Assembly (NCBI GenBank): GCA_018658685.1
Contig: JABHUT010000036.1
Coordinates: forward strand, 1 to 12,373
Length of the DNA: 12,373 nt
Origin: Alphaproteobacteria bacterium
Lineage (GTDB): Bacteria > Pseudomonadota > Alphaproteobacteria > MED-G09
Reading direction: 5' to 3'
In this document: positions 6,856-12,373 of the stretch, one piece after another
Layout of the letters: each line of letters begins with the position of its first letter
How positions within the stretch are numbered: position 1 is the first letter of the stretch
Position numbers and translations under genes: made by a program
Notes under the pieces: model-generated
The model's database searches: none
Seen by the model: the letters and a program-made list of their open reading frames with translations, nothing else
Told to the model about the DNA's origin: nothing

Positions 6856-7814
6856 TAGAATCCATAGCCTTTAATATCATTTATTTGTTGATGAAATTTT
6901 AATCTATTAAGAAATTCCTTTGGATCTTGATAGTTAACAATATCAATACCATTTGAGTTATTCCAGTTATCTACTCTTGTTAACAAAAATCTGAGTGCTG
7001 AACCTGAGCATAATATTGGAAGATATTCTAATTCTTTTTCTGACAAGGATCTTAACTCTTGATAGCCTTTTAAAAGACTTTTGAAAATTTCTCTTGAAAA
7101 TTTATTTTCTTTATTAAAACACCATGCATTTATACAAATACTTAAATCGTAAGCAAAAAAATCATTACAAGAAAAATAAAAGTCAATTAATCCAGATACT
7201 TTATTATTTAAAAAAAGAACATTATCAGGAAATAAGTCTGCATGGATTATTCCTGAAGGTAAGTCTCTTGGCCATAGATTTTCAATTCTGTTGAGCTCTT
7301 TTCTTAAATTAATATATAGATTTTCTTCTAAAAGATTTAATTTTTTCTGATTTGCCTCTAAAAGGCCATTCCAACCATCGATTGATAAATCATTTTTTTT
7401 CTTAAGTTTGAAGTTTGTTACATTTGTATGCATTTCTGCAAGGGCTTTCCCAATCTCGTAAGCATGGCCTTCTTCAATAGATGATATTGATTTTCCTTCA
7501 AGAAAAGTGAGAAGAGCGGAAGATTTTGACTTGATTTCACCAATTGATTTATCTTCTATATCTTTAACTGGGATCGGACATTTAATATTATTTGTTGATA
7601 AATGCATCATTAATTCTAGAAAAAAACTAATATCATTTCCATCTGAAATATTTTCATAGATTGTTAAAATATAATCCTCCGAATCAATACCGACTTTATA
7701 GTTTGTATTTTGAATTCCTTCATTAATTCCTTCGATAAAATCTATATTATTAAAATTATAATTCCTCAAGAAATTTTTAAGATCGTCTTCTGTAATATGT
7801 GTAAATACCGCCAT
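6855..7814 (-). CDS. thrB: Homoserine kinase, aminoglycoside-phosphotransferase-like type
   Basis: A 319-residue kinase that phosphorylates L-homoserine to O-phosphohomoserine, the substrate of threonine synthase. It belongs to the APH/choline-kinase-like fold used by alphaproteobacteria and pseudomonads, not the GHMP fold of E. coli ThrB. Evidence: the N-terminal MAVFTHITEDDL start, NTNYKV in the nucleotide-binding region (36-41), the Brenner-type catalytic motif HADLFPDNVLF (H191, D193, N198) and the metal-binding D211 in LIDFYFSCND. The start lies one base after the ispH stop (TAA-A-ATG) and the stop overlaps rnhA, so it is the middle gene of a tight operon. Alphaproteobacterial synteny supports ThrB over other APH-fold kinases. 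Confidence 0.93.
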   Translation of the reverse strand: MAVFTHITEDDLKNFLRNYNFNNIDFIEGINEGIQNTNYKVGIDSEDYILTIYENISDGNDISFFLELMMHLSTNNIKCPIPVKDIEDKSIGEIKSKSSALLTFLEGKSISSIEEGHAYEIGKALAEMHTNVTNFKLKKKNDLSIDGWNGLLEANQKKLNLLEENLYINLRKELNRIENLWPRDLPSGIIHADLFPDNVLFLNNKVSGLIDFYFSCNDFFAYDLSICINAWCFNKENKFSREIFKSLLKGYQELRSLSEKELEYLPILCSGSALRFLLTRVDNWNNSNGIDIVNYQDPKEFLNRLKFHQQINDIKGYGF

Positions 7815-7815
7815 T

Positions 7816-8763
7816 TTATTCTCTTAGTTCTCTAGGTATTTTAAAAGAAATATTCTCATCCGCAATAACGCTTTTCTCAATTTTGACCTGAAATTTATTT
7901 TTAAATAAACTTAAAAATTCATCTACTAATATCTCTGGTGCGCTTGCGCTAGCAGTTAGGCCAATAGTTTTAAAGTGTTTCATTTCATCCCAGTTAATTG
8001 ACTTAATTTCAGAAATCAAAAAAGTATTCTTACAACCAGACTGACTAGCCACCTCAACGAGCCTTATTGAATTTGAAGAATTTTCTCCGCCAATTACATA
8101 AATAGCATCACATTTTTTTGCTATGCTTTTAACAGCTGCCTGTCTATTTGTAGTTGCGTAACAAATATCCTCACGCGGTGGCTCGATTAAAGTGGGGAAT
8201 TTTTTCTTGAGAGCCCTAATTAGTTTTGCAGTATCATCGACTGATAATGTTGTTTGAGTTATTAGAGCTACTTTATTAAATTCACTAATATTAAGTCTTT
8301 TAATATCGTTAATATTCTCTATCAGAGTAATTGATTGACTTGGTATTTGTCCCATTGTTCCGTCAACTTCTGGGTGCCCTTTATGACCTATAAGGAAAAT
8401 ATGAGCACCGTTCTCAAAGTGTCGTTTTGCTTCAATATGTACTTTAAGAACTAAAGGGCATGTAGCATCTATATAAGACATTTTTTTTTCTTTTGCTTCC
8501 TCTTTTACTGATGAAGAAACACCATGCGCTGAAAAAATAACTCTAGCATCCTTAGGAATATCATTTAATTCATCAACAAAAATAACACCTTTATTTTCAA
8601 GATCTTTCACAACCCAAGGGTTGTGAACAATTTCATGCCTTACATAAATAGGAGGCCCATATTTTTCTAGACTTAGTTCAACTATATTTATAGCCCTCTC
8701 AACTCCTGCGCAGAATCCTCTTGGATTTGGTAAATATAATATTTTTTCAATTTTTTTATTCAT
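7816..8763 (-). CDS. ispH: 4-hydroxy-3-methylbut-2-enyl diphosphate reductase
   Basis: Iron-sulfur enzyme of the last step of the MEP isoprenoid pathway, reducing HMBPP to IPP and DMAPP. Numbered from the ATG at 8763, the three cluster cysteines are C18 (PRGFCAGV), C102 (DATCPLV) and C201 (DICYATTNRQ). Substrate-binding H127 and the catalytic-glutamate segment HPEVDG (H130, E132) are also visible. Length is about 315 residues, normal for the family. A GTG at 8772 would add MNK; neither start has a good Shine-Dalgarno, and I prefer the ATG. It leads the ispH-thrB-rnhA operon and is divergent from the lipoprotein gene. Confidence 0.96.
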   Translation of the reverse strand: MNKKIEKILYLPNPRGFCAGVERAINIVELSLEKYGPPIYVRHEIVHNPWVVKDLENKGVIFVDELNDIPKDARVIFSAHGVSSSVKEEAKEKKMSYIDATCPLVLKVHIEAKRHFENGAHIFLIGHKGHPEVDGTMGQIPSQSITLIENINDIKRLNISEFNKVALITQTTLSVDDTAKLIRALKKKFPTLIEPPREDICYATTNRQAAVKSIAKKCDAIYVIGGENSSNSIRLVEVASQSGCKNTFLISEIKSINWDEMKHFKTIGLTASASAPEILVDEFLSLFKNKFQVKIEKSVIADENISFKIPRELRE

Positions 8764-8771
8764 TTTATTCA
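8754..8771 (-). repeat. Perfect 9-bp tandem duplication at the ispH start
   Basis: TTTTATTCA occurs twice head-to-tail (8754-8762 and 8763-8771). On the coding strand this gives two successive Met/Val-Asn-Lys openings, GTG-AAT-AAA and ATG-AAT-AAA, and is the source of the start ambiguity. Confidence 0.75.
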
Positions 8772-8852
8772 CAGGTTAAACTACGGTACATTTAAATTAC
8801 TTATAAACGTTTTTTCTTTATAGTTTGATATAGAGTTTGGGAAAAGTTAATT

Positions 8853-9305
8853 ATGTTAAAATATATTTTTACAGCAATAATAATTATTTTAGTTTCATCT
8901 TGCAGCTCATCAAATTTTGACTTTGATCCCGGTGCTTGTCCTAGGGCAGCAATTATGGAGGGTTCTGAATCTACCTCATTTAATGGTCTGGAAATTGAAT
9001 TAAATCGTACAGTTATGATTTGTGAATATAATGTTCGGAAAAAGAAAATAGATTTTAATATAGGAGTTATCGGTGATGTCATCGGCGGTAATAAAGATAT
9101 AGCAGAAAAAATTGATATACCTATCTTTATAGCCTTTGTAGGACCAAATGATGTAGTTATTGATAAATGGATTAAAAACAATACTATCAAGGTCGCGTCT
9201 AAAGAAATTTCTTCATTTAGTATCGGGATTGAAAATCTTAAATCAGATATTTTAGAAGGAAGAACAGGATCATCATATAAGGTCTTAATTGGTATCCAGA
9301 AATAA
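8853..9305 (+). CDS. Putative lipoprotein, uncharacterised alphaproteobacterial family
   Basis: A 150-residue protein with a short basic start, a hydrophobic stretch (5-14) and a lipobox VSSC with the lipidated cysteine at C17. Residue +2 is serine, consistent with sorting to the outer membrane by the usual Lol rule. After a short serine/aspartate linker the mature part holds GACPRAAIMEGSESTSF (28-44), a CEY motif near C57 and an ending in SSYKVLIGIQ. From memory this matches a family of alphaproteobacterial lipoproteins with CPRV-x-I/V-L...LTRF, a C-x-Y motif and a Y-x-V-L-V-G-F-Q end. C29 and C57 could form a disulfide. No function is known to me. It is a single gene, divergent from ispH and upstream of the gcv leader, with only a weak GGGA ribosome-binding site. 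Confidence 0.8.
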   Translation: MLKYIFTAIIIILVSSCSSSNFDFDPGACPRAAIMEGSESTSFNGLEIELNRTVMICEYNVRKKKIDFNIGVIGDVIGGNKDIAEKIDIPIFIAFVGPNDVVIDKWIKNNTIKVASKEISSFSIGIENLKSDILEGRTGSSYKVLIGIQK

Positions 9306-9317
9306 TCATATTTTAAT

Positions 9318-9344
9318 TTGCTAAATAAAGAATCATTGTAATAT
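9318..9344 (+). promoter_or_regulatory. Weak candidate promoter for the gcv operon
   Basis: TTGCTA (9318-9323) and TAATAT (9339-9344) each match sigma-70 consensus at four of six positions, separated by 15 bp, which is short. The position is sensible, just after the lipoprotein stop and just before aptamer I. In such AT-rich DNA this is only a suggestion. Confidence 0.25.
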
Positions 9345-9350
9345 TTAACA

Positions 9351-9429
9351 ATCGTTGCGGGAGAGACTACTCTTAGCGCCGAAGGAGCAACCGCCCTCGG
9401 AAACTCTCAGGCAAAAGGACCGCAATGAT
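9351..9429 (+). ncRNA. Glycine riboswitch aptamer I
   Basis: P1 pairs 9351-9360 (ATCGTTGCGG) with 9420-9429 (CCGCAATGAT), ten pairs including one G-U, reaching into the linker. P2 pairs GAGAG (9361-9365) with CTCTC (9404-9408). The J3 core GCGCCGAAGGAGCAA (9376-9390) matches the class consensus well. This copy looks fully intact. Confidence 0.92.
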
Positions 9430-9434
9430 ATTAG

Positions 9435-9513
9435 ACTCTGGAAAGCAAATCATAATGATTTCACCCACGGGGTAAGTATTTATACGAAATCTCTCAGGTT
9501 CCAACGACAGAGG
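9435..9513 (+). ncRNA. Glycine riboswitch aptamer II (regulatory copy)
   Basis: P1 pairs CTCTG (9436-9440) with CAGAG (9508-9512). P2 would use GAAAG (9441-9445) and CTCTC (9491-9495), with one A-C mismatch. The P3 hairpin AAATCA-TAA-TGATTT (9447-9461) is perfect. The core reads CACCCACGGGGTAA instead of the usual C-x-CCGAAGG form. Its 3' P1 strand is shared with an alternative helix that covers the gcvT ribosome-binding site. Confidence 0.88.
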
Positions 9514-9518
9514 AGGGC

Positions 9519-9538
9519 AGGTTTATTTTAAACCTTTT
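9519..9538 (+). terminator. Hairpin with short T-run inside the gcv expression platform
   Basis: AGGTTTA-TTT-TAAACCT (9519-9535) is a perfect 7-bp stem with a 3-base loop, and four T residues end it (9535-9538). It resembles a weak intrinsic terminator but has only two G-C pairs and a short T-run, so it may instead just stack inside the longer sequestering helix. Confidence 0.4.
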
Positions 9539-9547
9539 ATCTGTCTT

Positions 9548-9551
9548 GGAG
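9548..9551 (+). promoter_or_regulatory. Shine-Dalgarno of gcvT
   Basis: GGAG, five bases before the gcvT ATG at 9557. Its first two G residues are part of the alternative helix with the end of aptamer II. Confidence 0.75.
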
Positions 9552-9556
9552 TCTAT

Positions 9557-10687
9557 ATGTCTGAACTATTAAATGAAAATTTTCATGTTGAAAAAACGCC
9601 TCTTTTTGATTTCCATAATCAAATGAACGCTAAGTTAGTATCTTTTGGGGGGTACTATCTTCCTATAAATTATACACCAGGTATTATTGCCGAGCATAAT
9701 CATACTAGATCTAGCGCAAGTATTTTTGATGTTTCACATATGGGTCAAATTGAGATCAATGGCCCTTTTATCATGGAAGCTATGGAAAAAATCTTACCTA
9801 TATCTTTCTCCAAGATATTACCAGGTAAAATAAAATACACTCAATTTTTAAATAATGAAGGTAAAATAATTGATGATTTAATGATTCACAGAACTCACAA
9901 TGAAAATAGTGTTTGGTTGGTTGTTAATGCTGCTTGTAAAGAAAAAGATATTAATCATCTCAGAGAAAATCTAAATAAAAATTTTAATATTAATATCAGG
10001 GATGATTTATCTTTGATTGCTCTTCAAGGTCCTAAATCTGAGTTGGCTCTATTAAAATTAGTACCTGGTATTGTAGGTATAGAATTTATGTCAAGTTGTT
10101 GGGTAAGTTACAAAAACTATGAAATTTTAATTTCAAGGTGTGGTTATACTGGAGAAGATGGATTTGAAATTTCGGTTCCTAATAAGCATGTAATATCATT
10201 CACTCAAAAACTTTTAGAAAACTCTGATGTTAAATTAGCAGGATTAGGTGCACGAGATTCTCTTCGATTGGAGGCCGGTCTTTGTCTTTATGGTCATGAC
10301 ATTGACTTAAAATCATCACCCATTGAGGCTGGACTTAAATGGTCGATTTGTAAGGATAGAATAAATAGCGCAGATTTTATAGGTGGTGATTTTATTAAAG
10401 ATGAGTTTAGAAAAGGTCCTTCAAGAGTTTTAATTGGATTACTCCCTAAAGGTAGGGCACCTGCAAGAGAAGGAACTTTAATATATGATTCTAATGATAA
10501 TTTAATTGGTGAAGTTACTAGCGGTGGTTTTTCACCAACATTAAGCATCCCTATATCAATGGGGTACATTAAATCTTCAGCAATTGATCAAAAAGAAGTT
10601 TATTTAGATGTGCGAGGAAAAAAAATACCTTCAGATAAGGTTAATCTTCCTTTTGTTCCTCATAATTATTTTAAAAAGGTAAATTAA
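9557..10687 (+). CDS. gcvT: Aminomethyltransferase, T-protein of the glycine cleavage system
   Basis: A 376-residue T-protein that takes the aminomethyl group from the H-protein lipoyl arm, releasing ammonia and forming 5,10-methylenetetrahydrofolate. Family motifs in order: TPLFDFH (14-20), FDVSHMGQI (57-65), a GKIIDDLMI segment (102-110) with the aspartates at the folate/catalytic site, CGYTGEDGFEI near 195, and LGARDSLRLEAGLCLYGHDI in the second half. The C-terminal barrel ends in DKVNLPFVPHNY. It is the first gene of the riboswitch-controlled operon, with GGAG five bases before ATG. The stop is immediately followed by the gcvH ATG (TAA-ATG, no gap). Confidence 0.96.
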   Translation: MSELLNENFHVEKTPLFDFHNQMNAKLVSFGGYYLPINYTPGIIAEHNHTRSSASIFDVSHMGQIEINGPFIMEAMEKILPISFSKILPGKIKYTQFLNNEGKIIDDLMIHRTHNENSVWLVVNAACKEKDINHLRENLNKNFNINIRDDLSLIALQGPKSELALLKLVPGIVGIEFMSSCWVSYKNYEILISRCGYTGEDGFEISVPNKHVISFTQKLLENSDVKLAGLGARDSLRLEAGLCLYGHDIDLKSSPIEAGLKWSICKDRINSADFIGGDFIKDEFRKGPSRVLIGLLPKGRAPAREGTLIYDSNDNLIGEVTSGGFSPTLSIPISMGYIKSSAIDQKEVYLDVRGKKIPSDKVNLPFVPHNYFKKVN

Positions 10688-11059
10688 ATGACAGAAATTT
10701 TTTATACAAAAGATCATGAATGGATAAAGGTGAATGGCATCGAAGGTGTTGTGGGTATTACACCTTATGCTAGCGAACAATTAGGGGACATTGTTTTTGT
10801 TGAGTTACCTCAAAAAGGGATTTCTTTTGAGCAGGGAAAGGATGTTGCTGTTATTGAGTCAGTTAAGGCTGCAAGTGAGATTTACTCACCAGCTTCTGGA
10901 GAAATTATTGAAACTAACGCTTTATTAGAAGAAAACCCTGAAATTATAAATGACGATCCGTTAAATGCAGGATGGCTTTATAAAATTAAAATAATGAATA
11001 AAGAAGATTTAAAAAATTTAATGAATGAAGAAGATTATAACAAATTAATTGGAGTATAA
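10688..11059 (+). CDS. gcvH: Glycine cleavage system H-protein
   Basis: A 123-residue lipoyl carrier shuttling the aminomethyl intermediate between P-, T- and L-proteins. The lipoylated lysine is K60 in AVIESVKAASE, followed by IYSPASGEI; the N-terminus FYTKDHEWIK and GITPYASEQLGDIVFVELP are standard. The acidic C-terminal half with DPLNAGWLYKI is also typical. It follows gcvT with no gap, and the AAGG at the end of gcvT probably serves as ribosome-binding site. Lipoylation requires LipA/LipB or LplA, not in the window. Confidence 0.97.
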   Translation: MTEIFYTKDHEWIKVNGIEGVVGITPYASEQLGDIVFVELPQKGISFEQGKDVAVIESVKAASEIYSPASGEIIETNALLEENPEIINDDPLNAGWLYKIKIMNKEDLKNLMNEEDYNKLIGV

Positions 11060-11063
11060 ACTG

Positions 11064-12373
11064 ATGAGATATCTACCTTTAACAAATGAAGACAGAAAAA
11101 ATATGAGGGGAGTTATTGGAATAGATGATGTTAACGAATTATTTAGCAATGTTCCTAGATCAGTATCATTAGATCCAACTTTTAACTTACCAAATCATAA
11201 GACTGAAATGGAAGTTGGAAGAATTTTATCAGGCATTGCAAATAAGAATATTAATTCAAATCAAGCACCTTTCTTTTTGGGTGCAGGAGCATACAAGCAC
11301 CACATTCCAGCAACAGTTGATCATATAATTCAACGCTCCGAATTTTTAACATCATACACTCCTTATCAACCTGAAATCTCACAAGGTACGCTTCAATATT
11401 TGTTTGAATTTCAGACTCAAGTTTCTTTGATGACGGGAATGGATGTATCAAATGCATCTATGTATGATGGATCAACCTCCTCAGCTGAAGCTGTTTCAAT
11501 GGCAAAAAGAATTACAAAAAGAAATAAGGTTGTTCTTTCGCCTACACTTCACCCTCAGTATGCTGAGGTAATTAAGACATTGATTAGTGCGGATGAAGAC
11601 TCTATTGATTATAAATTTTCAGAAGATTTTGATGTCACCTCGCTTATTTCAAAAATTGACGAAGATGTTTCCTGTGTTGTTTTACAAAATCCTGATTTTT
11701 TCGGCTCATGCCATACTTTGGAAAAACTAGCAGATCATATTCATTCTAAAGGAGCTTTATTAGTTGTTGTTGTTAATGAGATTGTTTCTCTTGGGATGAT
11801 GAAAAGTCCTGGAGCTATGGGCGCAGATATTGTTGCTTGCGAAGGGCAATCACTTGGAAACCCTCTTAATTTTGGAGGTCCTTACATAGGTTTAATGTCT
11901 ACAAAAGATAAATATGTAAGACAACTCCCAGGAAGAATAGTTGGTGAAACAAATGATATGAATGGTGAGAAAGGTTTTGTATTAACCTTAGCAACAAGGG
12001 AACAGCATATTAGGAGGGAAAAAGCCACATCAAACATTTGTACGAATTCAGGATTATGTAGCTTAGCCTTTACAATTCACTTAACTTTACTAGGAGAGGT
12101 TGGCTTTAAAAAGTTATCAAAATTAAATCATGAAGCCGCAATTAAACTTTATAATAAATTAAATGGTTTGGAAGGGTTTGCGGTTAAAAATAAATCTTTT
12201 TTTAATGAATTTACTGTAAAGCTTCCTATTAATGCATCAGTATTTGTTGAAAAAATGGCAGAAAAGGGTGTTTTAGCTGGCGTTCCTGTTTCAAGGCTAG
12301 AAAATCAGGATGATAGTTTTTCAAACCTTCTTCTTGTTGCTTCTTCAGAAATCAATTCAGACTCTGACAGAGA
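11064..12373 (+). CDS. gcvPA: Glycine dehydrogenase (decarboxylating) subunit 1, N-terminal P-protein (3' end outside window)
   Basis: The frame is open from ATG at 11064 to the window edge (436 complete codons). It encodes the alpha subunit of the PLP-dependent P-protein that decarboxylates glycine and loads the H-protein. Diagnostic segments: the start MRYLPLTNEDRKNM, then FFLGAGAYKHHIPA, SYTPYQPEISQGTLQYLFE, MYDGSTSSAEAV, GGPYIGLM, and ATREQHIRREKATSNICTN near residue 320. This start and order fit the split (gcvPA plus gcvPB) form rather than the single-chain enzyme. If so, only about 10-15 residues are missing and gcvPB, which carries the PLP lysine, should follow. GGAG (11051-11054) inside the end of gcvH is nine bases before the ATG. 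Confidence 0.95.
   Translation, partial: MRYLPLTNEDRKNMRGVIGIDDVNELFSNVPRSVSLDPTFNLPNHKTEMEVGRILSGIANKNINSNQAPFFLGAGAYKHHIPATVDHIIQRSEFLTSYTPYQPEISQGTLQYLFEFQTQVSLMTGMDVSNASMYDGSTSSAEAVSMAKRITKRNKVVLSPTLHPQYAEVIKTLISADEDSIDYKFSEDFDVTSLISKIDEDVSCVVLQNPDFFGSCHTLEKLADHIHSKGALLVVVVNEIVSLGMMKSPGAMGADIVACEGQSLGNPLNFGGPYIGLMSTKDKYVRQLPGRIVGETNDMNGEKGFVLTLATREQHIRREKATSNICTNSGLCSLAFTIHLTLLGEVGFKKLSKLNHEAAIKLYNKLNGLEGFAVKNKSFFNEFTVKLPINASVFVEKMAEKGVLAGVPVSRLENQDDSFSNLLLVASSEINSDSDR

Larger units (their letters stand above)
9351..9513 (+). promoter_or_regulatory. Tandem glycine riboswitch upstream of gcvT
   Basis: Two consecutive glycine aptamers joined by a short linker lie between the lipoprotein gene and gcvT. 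Recognisable conserved strings are GGGAGAG, GCGCCGAAGGAGCAA and AAACTCTCAGGCAAAAGGAC in the first aptamer, and ACTCTGG, CACCCACGGGGTAA and CTCTCAGGTTCC...GACAGAGG in the second. This is the gcv riboswitch class (Rfam RF00504), which normally activates glycine catabolism when glycine is bound, and the downstream genes are exactly its classical target. I infer ON-type translational control from the pairing possibilities in the leader. Confidence 0.96.
9501..9551 (+). promoter_or_regulatory. Expression platform: Shine-Dalgarno-sequestering alternative helix
   Basis: CCAA (9501-9504) plus GACAGA (9506-9511) can pair with TCTGTC (9540-9545) plus TTGG (9546-9549), ten base pairs with a single bulged C9505. 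The 3' side includes GG of the gcvT Shine-Dalgarno (GGAG, 9548-9551), and the 5' side includes four of the five bases of the aptamer II P1 3' strand. The two folds are therefore mutually exclusive, the layout of a translational ON switch. The pairing is seen; the mechanism is inferred. Confidence 0.6.

Noticed and set aside
8801..9190. 129-codon open frame on the minus strand opposite the lipoprotein gene
   Set aside because: It lies almost wholly antisense to the lipoprotein, whose lipobox and family motifs support the plus strand; the antisense product has no recognisable features.
10294..10569. 91-codon open frame on the minus strand inside gcvT
   Set aside because: Antisense to conserved T-protein motifs, with no ribosome-binding site or family resemblance.
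1..12373. CRISPR array, insertion sequence, prophage, toxin-antitoxin or defence system
   Set aside because: I saw no regularly spaced repeats, transposase or integrase motifs, terminal inverted repeats or defence-type proteins; every gene except the lipoprotein belongs to a well-known core family.

Overview
The window looks like a stretch of chromosome from a free-living, genome-streamlined alphaproteobacterium, probably a marine AT-rich lineage. The reasons are the strong AT bias, very short or negative intergenic distances, the gene order ispH-thrB-rnhA, an APH-type homoserine kinase, a TldD metalloprotease, an alphaproteobacterial-type lipoprotein, and a glycine-riboswitch-controlled gcvT-gcvH-gcvPA operon whose P-protein looks like the two-subunit form. 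The exact lineage (Rhodospirillales-like, SAR11-like or other) cannot be fixed from this sequence alone. I see no mobile elements, CRISPR arrays, tRNAs or rRNAs, so this is core chromosome rather than an accessory island.

Layout. Positions 1-255 hold the 3' end of pdxH (plus strand), which shares a CTAG stop with a convergent minus-strand pair: tldD followed by an MBL-fold hydrolase (252-2568). A short divergent spacer separates tldD from thrC (2653-4023, plus). thrC is followed by a secreted M19 dipeptidase (4041-5255), whose 3' end overlaps the convergent yqgE/algH gene (5233-5811). A very AT-rich divergent spacer carrying three adjacent palindromes separates yqgE from a Prx5-like peroxiredoxin (5925-6413). 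The minus-strand operon ispH-thrB-rnhA (6421-8763/8772) comes next, divergent from a small lipoprotein gene (8853-9305). A tandem glycine riboswitch (about 9351-9551) then leads into gcvT (9557-10687), gcvH (10688-11059) and a gcvPA cut off by the window edge (11064-12373).

Functional links. Homoserine kinase (thrB) and threonine synthase (thrC) are the last two steps of threonine synthesis but lie in separate transcription units on opposite strands. The glycine cleavage operon would be induced by glycine through the riboswitch. PdxH makes pyridoxal 5'-phosphate, the cofactor of threonine synthase and of the P-protein.

The most informative non-coding element is the gcv leader. The 3' strand of the second aptamer's P1 helix can pair instead with a segment covering the gcvT Shine-Dalgarno, which suggests a translational glycine-ON switch. 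Other points worth checking are a perfect -10 box so close to thrC that its mRNA may be leaderless, the palindromes upstream of the peroxiredoxin gene, and the uncharacterised lipoprotein. I found no clearly new multi-gene system.
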